Of a stretch of 9,906 nucleotides of DNA, positions 6,357 to 9,906 are shown piece after piece; positions within the stretch are counted from its first letter, which is position 1; each line of letters opens with the position of its first letter. Both the position numbers and the translations under genes were made by a program. Under the pieces are notes generated by a model. That model ran no database searches. It had not been told where the DNA came from and saw only the letters and a program-made list of their open reading frames with translations. This DNA is from an uncultured Veillonella sp. (GTDB lineage Bacteria > Bacillota > Negativicutes > Veillonellales > Veillonellaceae), in assembly GCA_900556785.1 (NCBI GenBank), contig USQK01000059.1, positions 1-9,906 of the forward strand. Direction: 5' to 3'.

Positions 6357-6971
6357 TTATTGAGGTTTTTGTAAAAGCAGCTCTAGACGCTCACTCCAAA
6401 TTGTATCTAATTTTGCGGTCAAAGCCTGAGGTGTACCATTATTATCAATAATTACATCTGCATAAGAGCGTTTATCGTCGAGTCGCATTTGACTATTGAT
6501 ACGAGCCAAAGCATCCTCTCTGGTATATCCATTGCGACTCATTAAGCGATCTATCTGAGTAGGCTCGTTTACATAAACAAGCCAAACCTCATCCATCATG
6601 GAATACCATTCCCCCTCTATGAGTAATGGAATATCATAGATTAAAATCGGTGTATTAACCGATTCATATTGAGATGTTAGTTCCAAAATACGATTGCGAA
6701 TATGCGTTTTTAGACATCCATTTAATAATTGTCGTTTTTCTTCATTGTGAAAGACAATAGCTCCCAATGCTTCACGATTTAATGTACCGTCATCATGCAA
6801 TACATTAGAACCAAAGGCATCCACAATTGCTTCTAAACCTTCAGTACTAGGCTCTACTACCTCACGAGCGACAATATCTGCATCGATATAAGGTATTCCT
6901 TTGTCCTTAAAATAGGTAAGGACTGTACTCTTGCCCGATGCAATACCACCAGTTAATCCTATTTTAAACAT
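6357..6971 (-). CDS. coaE: Dephospho-CoA kinase
   Basis: CoaE catalyses the last step of coenzyme A synthesis, ATP-dependent phosphorylation of the ribose 3'-hydroxyl of dephospho-CoA, in the cytosol. The 204-residue length is typical. The P-loop GGIASGKST spans 8-16. DADIVAREV (30-38) holds the conserved acidic residues of the substrate site. YDIPLLIE (112-119) is the family's D-P-L-L-type strand. The lid-region signature NGYTREDALARINSQM (147-162) and ADVIIDNNGT (171-180) are also intact. The ATG at 6971 has GAAGG 5 bases upstream and lies 40 bases after polA. With no terminator between them it is probably co-transcribed with polA. coaE near polA is a recurring Firmicute arrangement. Confidence 0.96.
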   Translation of the reverse strand: MFKIGLTGGIASGKSTVLTYFKDKGIPYIDADIVAREVVEPSTEGLEAIVDAFGSNVLHDDGTLNREALGAIVFHNEEKRQLLNGCLKTHIRNRILELTSQYESVNTPILIYDIPLLIEGEWYSMMDEVWLVYVNEPTQIDRLMSRNGYTREDALARINSQMRLDDKRSYADVIIDNNGTPQALTAKLDTIWSERLELLLQKPQ

Positions 6972-7011
6972 ATATGCCTTCTATTTTTAATAAGCTAATA
7001 TAAAAAAACTA

Positions 7012-9633
7012 TTATTTAACTAACGCCCAATTTTCCGCATGATGTACATCTACAATAAGAGGTACTTGTAACTCCACAACGGATTGCATAGTAGAACGTA
7101 ATAATTCTTCTACTGCTTCTAATTCAGAATTCACCACTTCTAATACAAGTTCGTCATGTACCTGTAATAAAAGACGAGATGTAAAGTTTCCATCTTCTAG
7201 CTTTTTCTCGACTTGGTTCATAGCCAACTTGATAATATCAGCGGCTGTGCCTTGAATTGGTGTATTCATTGCCGTACGTTCTGCAAAGGAGCGACGGTTA
7301 AAGTTACGGCTGTTAATATCAGGCAATTCACGTTGACGACCGAACATAGTACGAACCTTACCAATTTCATGAGCTTCTTGAACCATGCGATCCATATACT
7401 CTTTAACCTTCGGATAACGGCTAAAGTATAAATCAATATAGTTTTTAGCTTCACCCCGTGTAATACCGAGGTCACGAGATAAGCCAAAATCAGAAATACC
7501 GTAAATGATACCGAAGTTAATCGCCTTCGCATGGGAACGCTCTTCACTCGTAACATCCTCTTGAGATTTTCCTAGTACCTCCGCAGCAGTAAAACGATGA
7601 ATATCCTTACCATCAACGAAAGCTTTAATTAACGCTTCATCGCCAGATAGATGCGCTAAAATGCGCAACTCAATTTGAGAATAATCGGCACTGACCAAGG
7701 TATCGTACCCTGCACCTGGATAGAATAAGGCACGAATTTCACGGCCCTTTTCAGTACGAACCGGAATATTTTGTAAGTTAGGGTCAGAGGAGCTAAGACG
7801 TCCTGTAGCCGTAACCATTTGATTAAAGGTCGTATGAATACGCTTAGTCTTATCATTAATGAGAACCGCTAAGCCTTCACAATAGGTAGATACTAATTTT
7901 GCTACTGAACGGTATGCCAAGATTTTCTCTACAATCGGACTTTCATGACGAAGCATATCAAGTACTTCTGCATCAGTAGAATAGCCAGTCTTAGTTTTCT
8001 TAATGATTGGCAAGTTCATCTTTTCAAACAAGATAACACCCAATTGTTTAGGCGAGTTAATGTTGAAAGTTTCCCCTGCGATATCGTAAATCTCTTGCTG
8101 TACTTGCTCAAGTTCCTCTTTAAAACGAGCCGTAGTTTCAGCTAATTTTTCTGTATCAATGTAAATACCATTTTTCTCCATTACTACTAAAGTATGAATC
8201 AATGGCAACTCAATTGTTTCATATAGAGACCAAAGATCTTCATGGCGTGCAGATTCACAAGCTACTTCGTTCATAGCGAGTAAAGCTTTCACCATGGACA
8301 CGCATTCTACATCTACACTACCACTAGCAATGCTTGGCACAGAGAAACGTTCCGTTAAATATAGATACCCATAGTTAGTACGCGTAGGATCTAACAAGTA
8401 TGCTAGAAGAGACATATCATGAATACGTGCAGTGTTATCATTATTAAACAAAGAAATTTCGGCTGGTGACTCTTTACCTAATGCTTCTATTAGTTCTTTT
8501 GTTTGAGTAGTAACAATGGCCTTAGCCCCTTGTAATACTGCTAGAACAGCCTTTGTATCATTTGTTTTAACGACAGTATCACCATTAGAAAGATAGGCAG
8601 TCTCGATAGTTCTAAATGGAGTTTTGCCATCAAGCACAACATGTACTGCTACTGTTTTATCTGTATAGAAATCAGGGGTTAGCGCCTTAGCATCAGCTAA
8701 ATCGTCTAAAGAAATTTCCTCTTGTGGTGCAAAAAGAGAGCCTGGTTCACCAAAAGCTGCTTCCTCTCCGCCCATTACTTGAACGATACGAGGTGTTAAT
8801 TTAGTAAAGCCTAAAGTTTCAAATAAAGGCTGTACCTCAGAGGCATGGAAATTTTGCACAAAGTCTTCTACCTTGTAAGATAAATCCATATCCGTCTTAA
8901 TGGTTGCCAACTCACGAGATAAAAACGCTAAGTCTTTATTTTCTACGAGTCGCTCTTTTAATTTCTTACCGGAAATATCTTCGATATGGTCATATACGGA
9001 CTCAAGATCACCGTATTCTGTAATCAATTTAAGGGCCGTTTTTTCACCTACACCTGGTACACCTGGAATATTATCAGAGGAGTCACCCATAAGGGCTTTC
9101 ATTTCGATAACCTTATCAGGACCATAGCCATAAAGTTCTTCCATGTTATCAAGAGTAACCTCTAACATGTCAGAAATACCTTTTTTAGTTAAGAACACGT
9201 GACTATGCTCTGTAACGAGCTGGAGATTATCGCGGTCACCAGTAATGATTTGAACAGCCATCTCTGGTGTACCAAATTTCTTACTTAAAGATCCTAGAAT
9301 ATCGTCCCCTTCAAAGCCTTCTTCTTCAATAACACAAATACCTAAGGCTTTTAATACATCTTGAATAAGACTAAATTGAGGGCGTAAATCCTCTGGTGCA
9401 TCTGGACGATTACCTTTATATTCGCTGTACATTTCAGTACGGAACGTCTGACGACCTTTATCAAAAGCTACTGCAATATAATCAGGGTTAATTTCTTCAT
9501 ACAATTTGATGAGCATTGTTAAGAAACCATACACCGCATTCGTTGGAGTGCCCAAAGCAGACTTCAACGGTGGTAACGCAAAAAATGCACGGAATAACAA
9601 ACTACTGCCATCTATAATCATTAATTTTTTCAT
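7012..9633 (-). CDS. polA: DNA polymerase I
   Basis: DNA polymerase I fills gaps and removes RNA primers during lagging-strand synthesis and repair. The 873-residue protein is complete. The 5' nuclease domain (1-280) has AFDKGRQTFRTEMYSEYKGNR-type residues (56-76), EGDD (108-111), TGDRD (131-135) and the helix-hairpin-helix PGVPGVGEKTA (190-200). Residues 300-480 hold the exonuclease-like domain, but the metal-binding DxE of E. coli is replaced around 327-336 (VAVHVVLDGK), so proofreading is probably lost, as in Bacillus and Taq enzymes. The polymerase domain is intact: motif A SADYSQIE with Asp650, motif B RSHAKAINFGIIYG with Arg699, Lys703, Phe707 and Tyr711, and motif C VHDE with Asp827. 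Phe707 corresponds to E. coli Phe762. The ATG at 9633 follows GAGGTG. coaE follows after 40 bases. Confidence 0.98.
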   Translation of the reverse strand: MKKLMIIDGSSLLFRAFFALPPLKSALGTPTNAVYGFLTMLIKLYEEINPDYIAVAFDKGRQTFRTEMYSEYKGNRPDAPEDLRPQFSLIQDVLKALGICVIEEEGFEGDDILGSLSKKFGTPEMAVQIITGDRDNLQLVTEHSHVFLTKKGISDMLEVTLDNMEELYGYGPDKVIEMKALMGDSSDNIPGVPGVGEKTALKLITEYGDLESVYDHIEDISGKKLKERLVENKDLAFLSRELATIKTDMDLSYKVEDFVQNFHASEVQPLFETLGFTKLTPRIVQVMGGEEAAFGEPGSLFAPQEEISLDDLADAKALTPDFYTDKTVAVHVVLDGKTPFRTIETAYLSNGDTVVKTNDTKAVLAVLQGAKAIVTTQTKELIEALGKESPAEISLFNNDNTARIHDMSLLAYLLDPTRTNYGYLYLTERFSVPSIASGSVDVECVSMVKALLAMNEVACESARHEDLWSLYETIELPLIHTLVVMEKNGIYIDTEKLAETTARFKEELEQVQQEIYDIAGETFNINSPKQLGVILFEKMNLPIIKKTKTGYSTDAEVLDMLRHESPIVEKILAYRSVAKLVSTYCEGLAVLINDKTKRIHTTFNQMVTATGRLSSSDPNLQNIPVRTEKGREIRALFYPGAGYDTLVSADYSQIELRILAHLSGDEALIKAFVDGKDIHRFTAAEVLGKSQEDVTSEERSHAKAINFGIIYGISDFGLSRDLGITRGEAKNYIDLYFSRYPKVKEYMDRMVQEAHEIGKVRTMFGRQRELPDINSRNFNRRSFAERTAMNTPIQGTAADIIKLAMNQVEKKLEDGNFTSRLLLQVHDELVLEVVNSELEAVEELLRSTMQSVVELQVPLIVDVHHAENWALVK

Positions 9634-9660
9634 AATACACCTCGCTTAATTCTATCCTTT

Positions 9661-9669
9661 ATTATAACA
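9661..9669 (-). promoter_or_regulatory. Extended -10 promoter of polA
   Basis: TGTTATAAT on the minus strand is a perfect extended -10 element, 27 bases before the polA ATG. No clear -35 is seen at the expected spacing. Transcription would start near 9653, just upstream of the GAGGTG ribosome binding site (9638-9643). Confidence 0.6.
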
Positions 9670-9764
9670 TAATGGAGCTAACTAACTTTTAAAATCAAAA
9701 TAATTAACTAATTACAATGCTAGCAAATATATTAATAATCTTGATTTCATAAAACAGACTTATA

Positions 9765-9773
9765 TGCTATAGT
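9765..9773 (+). promoter_or_regulatory. Possible upstream promoter facing right
   Basis: TGCTATAGT on the plus strand resembles an extended -10. The base-paired distance leaves only a weak -35 (TTTCAT at 9745-9750). It would be a secondary start for the gene beginning beyond the right edge. Confidence 0.3.
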
Positions 9774-9809
9774 TAAAGAATAGTAGAAAATGTTTTATAC
9801 TTCATACTA

Positions 9810-9839
9810 CAAGGAAAATATTGGGCTGAAAAGTCCTTG
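9810..9839 (+). repeat. Inverted repeat overlapping a -35 box
   Basis: CAAGGA (9810-9815) and TCCTTG (9834-9839) form a perfect 6-bp inverted repeat with an 18-base spacer. The right arm overlaps the first bases of the -35 element of the strong rightward promoter. It could be an operator half-site pair, but arms this short also arise by chance. Confidence 0.3.
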
Positions 9840-9865
9840 CGTATCAATATGTGGTATGATATAAT
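9837..9865 (+). promoter_or_regulatory. Strong rightward promoter for a gene beyond the window
   Basis: TTGCGT (9837-9842) and TATAAT (9860-9865) are separated by exactly 17 bases, and TG at 9857-9858 adds an extended -10 (TGATATAAT). It is the best promoter in the window. Transcription would begin near 9872, leaving about a 30-base leader. It points away from polA, so the two genes are divergent. Confidence 0.75.
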
Positions 9866-9890
9866 CATTCAGGTATAAGAAACGATTTTT

Positions 9891-9900
9891 AAGGAGGTGA
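9891..9900 (+). promoter_or_regulatory. Perfect Shine-Dalgarno for a gene starting at the right edge
   Basis: AAGGAGGTGA is fully complementary to the 3' end of 16S rRNA in Firmicutes. The window ends six bases later in AAT. If the next base is G, an ATG begins at 9905, 7 bases from AGGAGG. No coding sequence of this gene is otherwise visible, so its product cannot be named. Confidence 0.8.
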
Positions 9901-9906
9901 CTCAAT

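Noticed and set aside
9790..9864. 24-codon plus-strand frame starting MFYTSYYK, between the two rightward promoter candidates
   Set aside because: It has no ribosome binding site and overlaps the strong promoter. A frame of this length is expected by chance.
1..9906. Search for CRISPR repeats, insertion sequences, attachment sites, tRNA or rRNA
   Set aside because: No spaced direct repeats, transposase or integrase genes, or cloverleaf-forming sequences were found. The region is continuous housekeeping DNA.

Overview
The window reads almost entirely on the minus strand. It looks like a chromosomal housekeeping region of a low-GC, diderm-type Firmicute. The gene content (a Bacillus/Clostridium-style NusA without C-terminal repeats, the small ylxR and ylxQ genes, a DNA polymerase I with a degenerate proofreading domain), purine-rich Shine-Dalgarno sites and AT-rich intergenic DNA all fit. 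Sequence flavour suggests Negativicutes, perhaps Veillonella. That genus call is inference, not proven here.

Reading in the direction of transcription (right to left), the first block is polA (DNA polymerase I), coaE (dephospho-CoA kinase), a membrane-anchored lytic transglycosylase, and an unrecognised 231-residue protein whose start lies inside the transglycosylase gene. polA starts from an extended -10 promoter. A 148-base gap before the transglycosylase carries one or two more such promoters, so the last two genes probably form their own small unit.

After a 262-base gap with a promoter and a 9-bp hairpin comes the classic translation/transcription operon rimP-nusA-ylxR-ylxQ-infB-rbfA. 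Spacing is 2 to 17 bases throughout, and rbfA runs off the left edge. These genes link 30S maturation (RimP, RbfA), initiation (IF2), transcription elongation/antitermination (NusA) and small RNA-binding accessory proteins (YlxR/RnpM, YlxQ).

The right edge (9634-9906) is a divergent intergenic region. It carries the polA promoter leftward and a near-consensus promoter plus a perfect ribosome binding site rightward, for a gene whose first codon probably sits on the window boundary.

I found no mobile element, CRISPR array, rRNA or tRNA, and no convincing undescribed system. Points worth a second look are the uncharacterised protein coupled to the transglycosylase, the hairpin in the presumed nusA operon leader, the ylxR/ylxQ junction, the Asn/Arg repeat linker of IF2, and the recurrent TGnTATAAT promoters.
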